DNA of 64,000 nucleotides from Chitinophaga sp. Ak27 (GCF_012726295.1 NZ_JABAOB010000009.1:1-64000), one strand, 5' to 3'. Shown: positions 7,901 to 16,290, numbered from the stretch's first letter. Program-made: numbers and translations. Notes: generated by a model from the sequence alone, not told the origin.

Positions 7901-9368
7901 ACATGTGTACATGGCAATAACGCCAGGCTTCGGGGCTAATATGCAGTGGAGGGCTGTTGCTGGTAGTAATTCTTCAAATGTACAGGGTAATCCTAGCACG
8001 CCTACGCCATATTGGGTAAAACTTGTTCGCTCAGGTAGCCAGTTCACTGGTTACAGCTCGCCCGATGGAGTTAACTGGGATTCAGTTAGTACTATTAATA
8101 TAACGATGAATGCTGCTGTAAGAATCGGGATTGCTGTTACCAATCATGATAACACCCAGCTCGCAACTGCTGTTGTCGACAATGTGAATGTCTCGTCTTC
8201 CTGTATAACGATCACGAAACAACCACTTTCGACAACCACTTGTCTTGGTAACAATGCCACTTTTACTACCACCGTATCAGGAACAGGTAATACCTATCAG
8301 TGGTTGACAAATAGCGGCGGTGGCTGGTACAATGAAGGTGATGGCAACTGGCCCAATGGTGCTGTTACAGGTTCTACTACCACAACGCTGGTGAAAACAG
8401 TGAATGGGTCTACTAATAATGGCCAGCAATGGCAGTTGAAAGTGACCAATCCTACCTGCGGTACCATCCTTTCCAATCCGGCAACACTTACCGTAACCGG
8501 GGCTGCTATCACATCACAGCCGGTGTCTGCAACAGTTTGCATGGGCAATAATGCTGTCTTTAGCGCAGCTACATCAGGAGCAGGCAATACTTACCAATGG
8601 CAATCCTATCAGGGTGGTAGCTGGATTAATGAAACCGATGGCCCCAAGTCTGATGGAGACGTTACAGGTTCAACTACACCCACCCTGACAAAAGTGGTGA
8701 ATACTTCCACGCCAAATGGCCGGCAGTGGCGCCTCCTGGTTAACAATGGAACTTGTAGTGCGCTTACTTCTAATACCGTAACACTTACCGTTGCAGGTAC
8801 AGCCATCACTACGCAACCTGTTTCTGCAACCGTATCCATTGGCGGTACAGCCACTTTCAATGCCATAGCTGCCGGTACTGGCAATACCTATCAATGGGAA
8901 ACCAATCAGGGAAACAGTTGGTACAATGAAGCCGATGGCTCCTGGTCTGATGGCGCTGTTTCAGGGGCTACCACGCAAACGCTTACGAAAACAGTGAATG
9001 CCTACACGCAAAATGGCCGGCAGTGGCGCCTCAAGGTCACCAATGGCGCCTGTAAGGTTGTTTCCAATATCGTTGTTTTAACGGTTGCATCAACAGCACG
9101 GATAGCAAATACGCAAGCCTCCGCGATCAATGTAAAGGAAAAAATATCCTTGTATCCTAACCCTACGCATAATATGCTCACCATTACAGGAATGACCGGC
9201 AGAAAATTAATTGCTGTTTATAACAGTATTGGCGTGTGCATTTATTCGGCAACAATTACTGAAACAATGAAAACCATTAGTACAAACAACTGGACAAATG
9301 GTGCATATGTTATAAAAATCACAGGAACAGATGGTCAGATACAAAACTTTGAGGTCATTAAGAACTGA
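4971..9368 (+). CDS. Large secreted BNR-repeat, PKD and Ig-like protein with T9SS signal
   Basis: A 1465-residue multidomain exoprotein, starting at ATG 4971 because MIKKTILTALCVAVFQFAHSQ is a clear signal peptide; an upstream start at 4842 would bury it. Residues about 145-795 carry repeated S-DGG-TW (BNR/sortilin-like) beta-propeller motifs. About 800-887 is a PKD domain. About 890-1077 is a concanavalin-like module with the motif AGVMIRE. About 1080-1372 holds three Ig-like repeats of roughly 95 residues, and about 1387-1465 is a T9SS type A sorting domain (SLYPNPTHNML). The propeller resembles sialidase and GH74-type proteins, but no catalytic signature was identified, so the activity is unknown. 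It is a single-gene unit ending at the 9382 hairpin. Confidence 0.8.
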   Translation: MIKKTILTALCVAVFQFAHSQQKVQTNYETEENEQHDQEFKNTQWYKLMQKPHANYFSIRKKFDRYMERHPLGEGPKETGEEWFRKNIYYLDSKGRVQAPPAFNYVGLRGGIVPTSNVTDTMVGDWRMIGPRNQTLPGGGAGVKGGFSYCVRMDPTNLQKMFISFQTGGLWVSANGGIVWHLVDGNMPDNPYFDIVVCPVNTNIVYAISKSAVIKSTDGGYTWAVTGLNSTAYPSGQGVDVAVSPSDANIVVARWGNSLYRSTDGGTSWTSIVSSLNTINADGYVNNTGGILEWSNNDQNRVFFIDAAWDGTSAAIYASANKGASFTKLTTITIPTDIPSQYQNLKFIKIATATDNTSAVFAFLNCGYNYMQLYQTDVSNGATTLLRKNMVNNSGADAIAMDISNSSNIIYGTYGETNVHYSTDNGQTFATSNPMHFDIRSIHIVNGKVMVGNDGETVVSNDKGATFYNVSGGISNIELWGFGASFKSDILAAGCNHGPLTIRDYAGNGGWYTVFGADQQNTDVNPLDSIHVITRGYGTSLVSRTGIGTFTSAPTQVDPGREDWINNLTYHPYLFNTIVSHTAGDFPEDTPVATRQIWRKSLVRSDDNGLTLKVVYTFNDRLMSEKICMKDTNRIYCIVSPSNNHLWKTSNGGVNWAEITPSTSITGSGVTNISDVAVSDTNPDEIWVTYSGVQGTCKVLHSTDGGASYTNLTTSTLGTYPIFKIIFQRGTNGGVYVGNKSGVFYRNNSMADWQKLGTGLPMLEVHNLFINYYKGKLLIGTTRGAWDHDLYEHSSTKAQISASTKNPSCQSPTVQFRDYSVVSNGGTGATYSWKFPGGTPATSNSETPLVSYAGAPAGSYDVELTVTDQYGTNTHKLTSFITYDPAICCQSTAPGWTSEDIGGPAIAGSTCYNSGLNRFTVKASGTDIWDYSDQFRFNDTALNGNGQIVAKVVSLNGTSAWTKAGVMIRETTNADSKHVYMAITPGFGANMQWRAVAGSNSSNVQGNPSTPTPYWVKLVRSGSQFTGYSSPDGVNWDSVSTINITMNAAVRIGIAVTNHDNTQLATAVVDNVNVSSSCITITKQPLSTTTCLGNNATFTTTVSGTGNTYQWLTNSGGGWYNEGDGNWPNGAVTGSTTTTLVKTVNGSTNNGQQWQLKVTNPTCGTILSNPATLTVTGAAITSQPVSATVCMGNNAVFSAATSGAGNTYQWQSYQGGSWINETDGPKSDGDVTGSTTPTLTKVVNTSTPNGRQWRLLVNNGTCSALTSNTVTLTVAGTAITTQPVSATVSIGGTATFNAIAAGTGNTYQWETNQGNSWYNEADGSWSDGAVSGATTQTLTKTVNAYTQNGRQWRLKVTNGACKVVSNIVVLTVASTARIANTQASAINVKEKISLYPNPTHNMLTITGMTGRKLIAVYNSIGVCIYSATITETMKTISTNNWTNGAYVIKITGTDGQIQNFEVIKN
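8210..9085 (+). repeat. Three Ig-like domain-coding repeats
   Basis: Three consecutive units of about 290 bp inside the large secreted protein gene encode near-identical Ig-like domains. Each contains a Q-P-S-T/ATV segment, GNTYQW, G-W-NE-DG, a TGSTT-TLTK-V segment, NGRQW or NGQQW, and L-V-N-G-C. The repeats are diverged but clearly homologous. Such domains act as stalks or adhesion modules. Confidence 0.75.
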
Positions 9369-9381
9369 TAATGACCAGTTA

Positions 9382-9438
9382 TAATCTTTAAAAGCACAAA
9401 ACCAGCTATAGTAGCTGGTTTTGTGCTTTTAAAGATTA
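9382..9438. terminator. Perfect 27-bp hairpin between convergent genes
   Basis: Bases 9382-9408 are the exact reverse complement of 9412-9438, with only TAG as loop. The stem includes CAAAACCAGCTA and its complement and an A/T-rich base, so it offers a T-rich tail on either strand. It sits between convergent genes ending at 9368 (plus) and 9471 (minus) and most likely terminates both. Confidence 0.85.
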
Positions 9439-9470
9439 GGTTGTATGTTAAAGTGCGGATCCGCTTAGTT

Positions 9471-10292
9471 TTACCGTATCGTATAATCCCTCACATCCAC
9501 TTCCGATAACCTGAAATAGCCAAAAGCAAAGTTTTCGAAGTGGCTTTGATTAATGATATTTCCCCTCACCGAGCCCGGGGTTGTTTGAAACGGCCCGCTC
9601 TGTGATCCGGATGCCGCCAACAGTTTCCTGAAGTAATCGTAGTATCTCCTGGAAATCCCATACAGACTGATATGTATTGAGTCTCCGGCCTTCAGGTCTT
9701 TGTCAGAAAAATATTCCTGCATTAGGTTGCCTTGGCTGTTCTGGTCATCCTGCGCTTTATAATCCGGATACGCTGATACAGGTGATTCAATACGGTGCAG
9801 GTAGTAATTTTCCTCATTACCATTGTCCTGGTAAGCATATTTGATTTCCACTTCATCCCCTCCGAATCCGCCTTTGTCGTTCTGTTCAATATTATCTTCG
9901 ATATCTGGTACGCCTATACAGGTTTCGGTGGCGGTATAGATCTCCTCGTTTAAAACTACTTTTAATGTATAGGTTTCCCCGATAACCGGATGGAAATTGG
10001 AGCAGATATATTCTCCCGTACCGGGCTTTTCCATAAAGCTAAAAGCGGTATTTGCTGAGTTTGTTATAACAATGTCCGCTCCCGAAACCGTTGGAAATGT
10101 GGAATTGTAATAGCCCGTGGTGGTGGAGAGTTTGATTTTCTGCTCATTGCCTGCCGTGCCTTTTATCCAATCGATGGATGCATCAATTACTAATTTCGGC
10201 GGGGCTGTTTCCAGATCCACTTCCACTACTTTTGTGCAGGACAGCAGAAAAAAGCAGCATGAAATAACCAGGTATTTAAGTATGTTTTTCAT
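9471..10292 (-). CDS. DUF4249 outer-membrane lipoprotein
   Basis: A 273-residue lipoprotein. The N-terminus MKNILKYLVISCCFFLLSC is a lipoprotein signal with cysteine 19, followed by TKVVEVDLETAPPKLVIDASI, the characteristic opening of the DUF4249 family. The rest is beta-rich and contains the YICSNFHPVIGETYTLKV segment seen in this family. DUF4249 proteins are encoded next to TonB-dependent receptors in Bacteroidota and are thought to work as their surface partner, analogous to SusD; the ligand is unknown. It starts 16 bp after the receptor gene and is in one operon with it. The 9382 hairpin terminates the transcript. Confidence 0.85.
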   Translation of the reverse strand: MKNILKYLVISCCFFLLSCTKVVEVDLETAPPKLVIDASIDWIKGTAGNEQKIKLSTTTGYYNSTFPTVSGADIVITNSANTAFSFMEKPGTGEYICSNFHPVIGETYTLKVVLNEEIYTATETCIGVPDIEDNIEQNDKGGFGGDEVEIKYAYQDNGNEENYYLHRIESPVSAYPDYKAQDDQNSQGNLMQEYFSDKDLKAGDSIHISLYGISRRYYDYFRKLLAASGSQSGPFQTTPGSVRGNIINQSHFENFAFGYFRLSEVDVRDYTIR

Positions 10293-10308
10293 TTTTACAC
10301 TATTAGCA

Positions 10309-12681
10309 TTAGAATTTGAAATTGTAGGTCACACCGGGTACGATACCGAAAATGGAAATCCGTTTTGCTTCACTCAATCCTGTTTCCCTGTTTTGCTCAA
10401 ACATAAGAGATGCGGCATTGTTTCTACCGTAAACGTTATAAATACTGAACACCCATTCACCTTTCCACCTTTTCTTGCTGTCAGGCTTGGGGGTATAGCT
10501 GGCTGATAAGTCCAGGTGGTGATAAGCCGGAAGCGAATTGGCATTCCTCCGTCCGTAATTTGCAGTCGTGATTCCCTGGTACTGGTATTTGCCGATGGGA
10601 TAGGTGGCAGCTTTCCCTGTCTGGTAGGTAAAAATGCCGCCAAAGCTCCATTTTTTTGTCAGTTGATAGGCGGCGGTAAGCGAAAGGTTATGTGTTTTGT
10701 CGTAATTGGCTCGATACCATTGGCCGTTGTTAATGCCAGGTTCTGCTGCATTTCTTCCTGGGGTGCGCTGCTCTGCTTTTGAAAGTGTGTAAGAAAGCCA
10801 GCCTGTCATCCTGCCGGTATTTTTCTTTAACATTACCTCCAGTCCGTAAGCTCTTGCTTCCCCATTTAGCAATACCTGTTCTATGGCTTTTTGTGCAATC
10901 AGTTCGGCACCATCAATGTAATCTGCTTTGTTCTTAATTTTCTTATAGAAAGCCTCTGTTTCCAGGGAGTATTTTCCGTTAGGGAAATTTCTGAAATAGC
11001 CCAATGCGACCTGGTCAAGTATTTCGGGCTTCAGGTATTGATCGCTCGGGGCCCATATATCCAATGGAGATACGGAAGCGGTGTTAGAAATTAAATGGAT
11101 ATACTGGCTCATCCGGTTATAGCTCGCCTTAATGGATTGATCGTCATTTAAGGCATAAGAAACTGCCAGGCGGGGTTCTAAGTTTCCAAATTCAATGATT
11201 TTTTTATTTTTATTGTAATAGGTTATACTCGTTGGTTTTCCTTCTTCATAAATTTGTAGTTCAGGATTGAATAACACCGCCTGGCTATTGGCATAGTTAT
11301 TTACATGCTGTTCCCCTAACCGAAGGAAATAGCTGTATCGCAGCCCATAAGTCAATGATATTTTATCCGTGAGTTTTTGATCGGCACTGATATATAGGGC
11401 ATTTTCCCAGGCATATTTCTTTTCAATCTGGTCGGGATTGATAGCCGATGTGGAGTCCATGGGTTTTATGGTGCCTGGATTGAATTTGTAATAAGTGGAA
11501 TTGATACCGTAATTCAGCACTAGTTTGTCCGACAGGTGATGGCTAAAATCATACTTAAAATTAAAATTGCGGATGTCCGATACCCAGTCAATGCCAACAT
11601 ATTTTATCTTCAGACCATAATCATACCTGCTGTAAATGATCGATGCATTGGAAAAGAATTTCTCAGAAAAAATATGATTCCAGCGAAGGTTAAAGAAGGA
11701 GTTCCCATAATTGTTACTGAAGAAATTGCTGAAATCCATTTTATCCTTGCCGAAATACCCCGAAAGAAAAATCCTGTTGTTGTCATTGACCTTAAAGTTC
11801 AGTTTAGCATTCAAATCATAGAAAGAAATGGAATTGGGATTGTCTGCCAGTTTCATAAATAAGTGAGCATAAGAAGTACGGCCAGCCACCACGAATGAGC
11901 TTTTATCTTTTACTATTGGTCCTTCTGCCAATAACCGGCTTGAAATTGCCCCAATTCCACCTGTTATATGAAACGTTTCGTTGTTTCCTTCTTTTTGATA
12001 AATATCTAAAACTGATGAAGTACGCCCACCGAAATTAGCAGGTATTCCACCTTTATACAATTTCAGATCTTTGATTACGTCTGCATTGAAAACGGATAGA
12101 AAGCCGAACAGGTGCGAGGTATTGTAAACAACCGCCTCATCTAATAATATCAGGTTGCCGTCTACCGAACCGCCCCTGACGTTAAAGCCTGTTGCTCCTT
12201 CCTGTGCAGTGGATATTCCCGGAAGCTGCAGGATAGCTCTCAAAATATCTACCTCGCCCATCACTGCCGGCATCTTTTTGATAGTGGAGATAGAAAGTTT
12301 ATTTACACTCATTTCAGGTTTTCGGATGTTGTTGGCTGATCCATTGTATTTTATCACCACTTCATTTAGGTTTTTGCTTTTTTCAGGCATTGAAAAATTC
12401 TTCCTGGTGTTTGCTGCCAGGACGATATGTTCTTCAATGGTCTCAAATCCCACACAGCTGATAACGATGGTATATTCACCTTTGGGTAAGGTAACGGAAT
12501 AAAAACCGTAAGCATTGGTGATGGTTGAAACTTTTGCTCCGGGAATGAAAATGCTTGCCCCGATGATCGTTTCGGTACTTGTTTTCATGTTGATTATTCC
12601 ACTCAATGTGACTTTCTCCTGTGAATAGGCCCCAAGTGAAATGGTTATGAGCAGCAATGTATAAATGATCTTGTGTCTCAT
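10309..12681 (-). CDS. TonB-dependent receptor with carboxypeptidase-like N-domain
   Basis: A 790-residue outer-membrane receptor. A signal peptide (MRHKIIYTLLLITISLGAYSQ) is followed by a CarboxypepD_reg-like beta-sandwich (about 25-105: ITNAYGFYSVTLPKGEYTI, ISCVGFETIEEHI), then a plug domain (about 115-235, GFNVRGGSVDGNLILLDEAVVYN) and a 22-strand-type barrel ending in the aromatic residue of YNFKF. It is shorter than SusC proteins and lacks their signature, matching the class that pairs with DUF4249 lipoproteins. The substrate is unknown. It is transcribed leftward from the intergenic region shared with the LytS/LytR genes, and the direct repeat at 12843-12878 may control it. Confidence 0.85.
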   Translation of the reverse strand: MRHKIIYTLLLITISLGAYSQEKVTLSGIINMKTSTETIIGASIFIPGAKVSTITNAYGFYSVTLPKGEYTIVISCVGFETIEEHIVLAANTRKNFSMPEKSKNLNEVVIKYNGSANNIRKPEMSVNKLSISTIKKMPAVMGEVDILRAILQLPGISTAQEGATGFNVRGGSVDGNLILLDEAVVYNTSHLFGFLSVFNADVIKDLKLYKGGIPANFGGRTSSVLDIYQKEGNNETFHITGGIGAISSRLLAEGPIVKDKSSFVVAGRTSYAHLFMKLADNPNSISFYDLNAKLNFKVNDNNRIFLSGYFGKDKMDFSNFFSNNYGNSFFNLRWNHIFSEKFFSNASIIYSRYDYGLKIKYVGIDWVSDIRNFNFKYDFSHHLSDKLVLNYGINSTYYKFNPGTIKPMDSTSAINPDQIEKKYAWENALYISADQKLTDKISLTYGLRYSYFLRLGEQHVNNYANSQAVLFNPELQIYEEGKPTSITYYNKNKKIIEFGNLEPRLAVSYALNDDQSIKASYNRMSQYIHLISNTASVSPLDIWAPSDQYLKPEILDQVALGYFRNFPNGKYSLETEAFYKKIKNKADYIDGAELIAQKAIEQVLLNGEARAYGLEVMLKKNTGRMTGWLSYTLSKAEQRTPGRNAAEPGINNGQWYRANYDKTHNLSLTAAYQLTKKWSFGGIFTYQTGKAATYPIGKYQYQGITTANYGRRNANSLPAYHHLDLSASYTPKPDSKKRWKGEWVFSIYNVYGRNNAASLMFEQNRETGLSEAKRISIFGIVPGVTYNFKF

Positions 12682-12842
12682 CCTTTAAAAATCGATTTAA
12701 CAATTACAAATTCGACACAAAACTATTTCTTTGGATAACCGCCTTTTTGTAATTATACCAAACGCGGTATCTTTTATAGCAAAGTATGCCAGGGTACTAC
12801 AAAATATATTGCTTATTTTATTCATTTTTTCGAGGCGCCTGT

Positions 12843-12878
12843 TTTCGTATAAAAAGCACACACTTTCGTATAAAAGCA
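12843..12878 (+). promoter_or_regulatory. Direct repeat, candidate LytTR binding site
   Basis: TTTCGTATAAAAAGCA (12843-12858) is repeated as TTTCGTATAAAAGCA (12864-12878). The starts are 21 bp apart, two turns of B-DNA. LytTR-type regulators typically bind short direct repeats with about this period. The site lies 50 bp upstream of the kinase gene and 162 bp upstream of the receptor gene, in the only regulatory region between them. Confidence 0.55.
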
Positions 12879-12927
12879 GTGCAGACCACGGCATTTATTG
12901 CTAAGTTTGTACTATACAATTTGCTAA

Positions 12928-13935
12928 ATGAATGATTTTACCCATCAACAGCTTATCAGCGAAAACGTGCTTTTCCGTTTCCTGATTTCACCAAACCTCA
13001 GAATATTACGGCACCTGCTGCTCATTGTTTTTATAGGTGCGGTTTTATACAATAGCACATCCGTCATTGATAAGCCGATCGCTGTATTTTTTTATTTTAT
13101 TATATTGTTCTATGTAAATATGTATGTGCTGGTGCCCAGGCTTTTGTTCAGGAATAGAAATATCGCTTACTGCTTGTCTGTGCTCGGCATCCTTGCTGTG
13201 GTGGCTTTTTGTGGCTATTTTTTCAATCCGTTTAATAGAGAGAATGAGCTGAATATTCCGCTTTTTTCCTTCCTTACCGTGCTGCTGCTGGCATCTTCCG
13301 CTTCCATAAAACTGTTTCAGAAGGGTATGAAGGACAAGCAATTGATATACGAGCTAGAACAATCGAAAGCTTATGCAGAATTGGAGCAATTAAAGAATCA
13401 GATTAATCCGCATTTCTTGTTTAATATGCTAAACAATGCAAATGTTTTAACGAAGAAGGACCCCGAGAAAGCCTCGCAGGTTTTAATGAAATTGAGCGAT
13501 TTACTTCGCTACCAACTTTATGATAGTGCAAGAGATAAGGTGCTGTTGACTTCGGATATTCATTTCCTGGAAGATTTTTTACTTTTGGAGAAAGTAAGGA
13601 GAGACAGGTTTGATTTCCTGATTTCAAAAGAAGGCGATTTGAGTGGCGTGCAAATTCCTCCTTTGTTGTTCATTTCGTTTGTGGAAAATGCGGTGAAACA
13701 CAACAATGATGCAACAAGATCGTCTTATGTAAATCTGTATTTCGACGTTAGCAACAATGAGCTTTTCTTTAGATGCATCAACTCCAAGCCAATGCTTAAA
13801 TCCGCCAATAATACAGGGGGATTGGGGCTGACGAATGTAAAACGAAGACTGGAACTTTTATTCCCTGCAGCACATAGTTTGAATATCGAAGATGATTTAG
13901 AAAGGTATTGTGTAACCTTAATCATAAAATTATGA
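12928..13935 (+). CDS. LytS/YehU-type sensor histidine kinase
   Basis: A 335-residue membrane kinase. About four hydrophobic segments (roughly residues 25-45, 50-68, 80-100 and 110-128) form the sensor part, with no separate periplasmic domain. The His_kinase domain follows, with the phosphorylated histidine at about 162 in NQINPHFLFNMLNN, the N-box FVENAVKHNN and the G-box GGLGLTNVKRRL. This family autophosphorylates and passes phosphate to LytTR regulators. Its stop codon overlaps the start of the response regulator (ATGA, 13932-13935), so the two are translationally coupled. It is divergent from the TonB receptor and DUF4249 genes, which are its likely targets. Confidence 0.9.
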   Translation: MNDFTHQQLISENVLFRFLISPNLRILRHLLLIVFIGAVLYNSTSVIDKPIAVFFYFIILFYVNMYVLVPRLLFRNRNIAYCLSVLGILAVVAFCGYFFNPFNRENELNIPLFSFLTVLLLASSASIKLFQKGMKDKQLIYELEQSKAYAELEQLKNQINPHFLFNMLNNANVLTKKDPEKASQVLMKLSDLLRYQLYDSARDKVLLTSDIHFLEDFLLLEKVRRDRFDFLISKEGDLSGVQIPPLLFISFVENAVKHNNDATRSSYVNLYFDVSNNELFFRCINSKPMLKSANNTGGLGLTNVKRRLELLFPAAHSLNIEDDLERYCVTLIIKL

Positions 13936-14654
13936 ACTGTATTATCATAGATGATGAACCATTGGCAAGAGAAGCCATAGAGATGTTGATTAACCAAAGT
14001 GGTGATTTGAATTTAATCGGTTCGTTCAATAGTCCCGAAGCGGCTATGGATTTTATAGCAAGTAATACAGTGGAATTAATCTTTCTTGATATACAAATGC
14101 CAGGAATTAGCGGGATTGAATTTGCCCGGACCATTCCGAAAGAAACATTTGTGATTTTTACAACCGCTTATGCTGAGTTTGCGAGCGACAGCTATGAAGT
14201 GGATGCGATTGACTACCTGATAAAACCCGTAAAATCAGCACGTTTTCAAAAAGCGGTTGAAAAAGCCCAGACCTACTCCAGATTATTCAAGGCTGATTAT
14301 GCTAATAACAACATAGAACAGGTAGCAGACGACTTTTTCTTTGTGAAAGCTGACCGTAGAATTTTTAAAATCTATTTCAATAACATACTTTTTATCCAGG
14401 GGTTAAAAGATTATGTCGTGATGCACAGTGAAAATCAGAAGGTGATAACGGCAATGAATATCAAAACGATCTACGATCAGCTACCAAAGGATATGTTTGT
14501 GAGAGTGAGTAAATCCTATGTTATCAATGTTAAGCATATCGATGCTGTGGATAATAACACAGTATATATAGGTGTAAACGAAATTCCTATCGGGAGTATC
14601 TACAGGGATTTCTTTTTTAATGAATTTGTAACGAAGAAGATCGTGGGCAGGTAA
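13932..14654 (+). CDS. LytTR-family response regulator
   Basis: A 240-residue regulator. The start is ATG 13932, giving MNCIIIDDEPLAREAIEM; the frame is open further upstream, but those codons would lie inside the kinase gene and precede the first strand of the receiver. The receiver domain (1-120) has acidic residues D7 and D8, phosphoacceptor D53 (IFLDIQMPG), a conserved threonine in FTTAYAEFA and lysine in IDYLIKP. A LytTR DNA-binding domain (about 140-240: FFVKADRRIFKI, FIQGLKDYVVMHSE, FVRVSKSYVINVKHI) completes the standard architecture. It would receive phosphate from the kinase just upstream and bind direct repeats such as those at 12843-12878. Confidence 0.92.
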   Translation: MNCIIIDDEPLAREAIEMLINQSGDLNLIGSFNSPEAAMDFIASNTVELIFLDIQMPGISGIEFARTIPKETFVIFTTAYAEFASDSYEVDAIDYLIKPVKSARFQKAVEKAQTYSRLFKADYANNNIEQVADDFFFVKADRRIFKIYFNNILFIQGLKDYVVMHSENQKVITAMNIKTIYDQLPKDMFVRVSKSYVINVKHIDAVDNNTVYIGVNEIPIGSIYRDFFFNEFVTKKIVGR

Positions 14655-14778
14655 GCTGACTTACGCGGGCTTAGTGCTGCAACGATAGGACACATTGGGC
14701 GTTCGTATGGCCATATGGTGAAACATTAAAAAAAAGCGTAAGTGGACATATTATATGTTTTCTGATGAGCGTACATTG

Positions 14779-16173
14779 TTATGGTTCAACCGGCAGGTGA
14801 TCAGTCCGGAAAGGGCCAACAGGCAGACCTTCAGCAGAAAAAATATTGCCGATCGCAGTATTGGAAAAACTGTATCTCACCGACGCTGGTTTTGCTACTT
14901 TTTTGCTCCAAACAATCAATGCATCTTTTTCCACCTTTGCGGATGCTTCATAGAAAATATTGTCTGCTCCGGCTATATAAAGCGCTGCCGGTACTTTACC
15001 ATTAATCCTGAGAGAAGTGGGAACGTTGCTGAAATGGAGCACAGCTTTGTTGCCATTGATGCTTATTTCTTTGAATGCCGGGCTTTTCCAGGTAAATCCT
15101 GTTTTGCCATAATTTTCGCCAAGCGCCCAGGCGGCAAGCCTGTTTCCAACTGTTCTCTTATCTTGTGGATGAATGTCTTTCACGTTATCAGTTACATCGG
15201 ATATTACCACCATCCCGGTGCCGGCAAGGACGCTGCTGTGTGCCTGTGCCTCACGAAGCAGTGCGCTTTCGTTTTCTTTTTCGTAAGAAAACGGTGCTAT
15301 CTGGACATAATAAAAGGGCAGCTGTTTGTTCCATGCAGCGCGCCAGGCGGCTATCATGCCGGTGAACAGTGGGGTGTAGGTAGCTGCTGTTTTCACATTT
15401 GCTTCTCCCTGGTACCAGATAACTCCCTTGATATTGAAGTTGAGAAGAGGGGCTATCATTGCATTGTAAGCATAACCAGGTTTGTGCGGCCACCAGGCGG
15501 CAGGGGCTAACCTGGCAGCAGCGGCAGAAAGTTCAGGCTGATCGGTAACAAGATGTTCCGGCGCCCATACCTCTGCCGGAGTTCCTCCCCAGCTGGCGTT
15601 AATGAGGCCCACCGGTACTCCCAACGATTGCTGCAGCTTGAGGCCGAAAAAATATCCCACTGCACTGAAAGATTTCAGGCTATTGCTATCACACACTTCC
15701 CAGGCTCCCGGGCAGTTGGCCTGCGGATAGGTGGCGGTAGTTTTTGGGATGTTAAAGAACCTGATGTTATTGTTACTGCAAACCGGCAGTTCTTCTGCTA
15801 TTTGCCGTATGCCGTTATAATAGCTGAATTCCATGTTCGACTGCCCTGAACACAACCATACTTCACCGATCAGGATATTTTTCAGTACAATTTCGTTCGA
15901 TCCTTTCAGTTTTATTTCATATGGTCCTCCTGCGGCAGGGGTATGTACTTTCAACATCCACTTTGCATCACCATTGGTGGTAGCGACAGCTGTTTTGTTG
16001 TCCCAGCCCGTGTACACGGTAACCTTTTCCATTGGGTTGGCCCATCCCCAGATCGCCACACTATCGTTCTGCTGCAGCACCATGTTACTGCCAACGAGTG
16101 CCGGCAACCTGATAGCGGCGTGAAGTAGAGTAGGCAGCAGCAGTGCGAGGCTGTAAAGGAGATACTTTTTCAT
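14779..16173 (-). CDS. SGNH-fold acetylesterase (sialate O-acetylesterase-like)
   Basis: A 464-residue secreted esterase. A signal peptide (MKKYLLYSLALLLPTLLHA) precedes a small beta domain (about 20-100) and an SGNH hydrolase domain. The nucleophile is Ser112 in GEVWLCSGQSNMEF; the block-V Asp/His pair is in VKDIHPQDKR, and the oxyanion segments are ASWGGTPAEVW and IWYQGEANV. The family is annotated as sialate O-acetylesterase, but in plant-glycan loci its members remove acetyl groups from xyloglucan (CE20 type) or pectins. It is the last gene of the leftward arm, 176 bp after the large lyase-like gene. Beside GH95 and with GH74 in the locus, an acetyl-xyloglucan or pectin role is more likely than sialic acid. 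Confidence 0.85.
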   Translation of the reverse strand: MKKYLLYSLALLLPTLLHAAIRLPALVGSNMVLQQNDSVAIWGWANPMEKVTVYTGWDNKTAVATTNGDAKWMLKVHTPAAGGPYEIKLKGSNEIVLKNILIGEVWLCSGQSNMEFSYYNGIRQIAEELPVCSNNNIRFFNIPKTTATYPQANCPGAWEVCDSNSLKSFSAVGYFFGLKLQQSLGVPVGLINASWGGTPAEVWAPEHLVTDQPELSAAAARLAPAAWWPHKPGYAYNAMIAPLLNFNIKGVIWYQGEANVKTAATYTPLFTGMIAAWRAAWNKQLPFYYVQIAPFSYEKENESALLREAQAHSSVLAGTGMVVISDVTDNVKDIHPQDKRTVGNRLAAWALGENYGKTGFTWKSPAFKEISINGNKAVLHFSNVPTSLRINGKVPAALYIAGADNIFYEASAKVEKDALIVWSKKVAKPASVRYSFSNTAIGNIFSAEGLPVGPFRTDHLPVEP

Positions 16174-16290
16174 AAACGTACGTGATATTTTTCGAGGTTA
16201 AATATAAAAACTATAGCCGTTTTTTTCCGTTTCTTTTTTGAAGGGGATTTCCTCTGCCTGTATACTACTGGAAATTTCCGGGTACAAGGA

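Noticed and set aside
235-9464. Similar near-palindromes GCGGGTTCGC (about 238) and GCGGATCCGC (about 9454), each after AAAGT
   Set aside because: Only two short occurrences near gene ends; too little to call a repeat family.
14659-14743. Eight-base inverted repeat ACTTACGC / GCGTAAGT behind the response regulator
   Set aside because: The arms are separated by 69 bases and lack a T-tract in the right place; not a convincing terminator.
14755-15510. 251-codon plus-strand ORF opposite the acetylesterase
   Set aside because: It lies entirely antisense to a gene with clear catalytic motifs and has no recognisable domain or signal.
14779-16173. Sialic-acid metabolism role for the SGNH esterase
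   Set aside because: No sialidase, lyase or transporter for sialic acid lies nearby; a plant-glycan acetylesterase role fits the context better.
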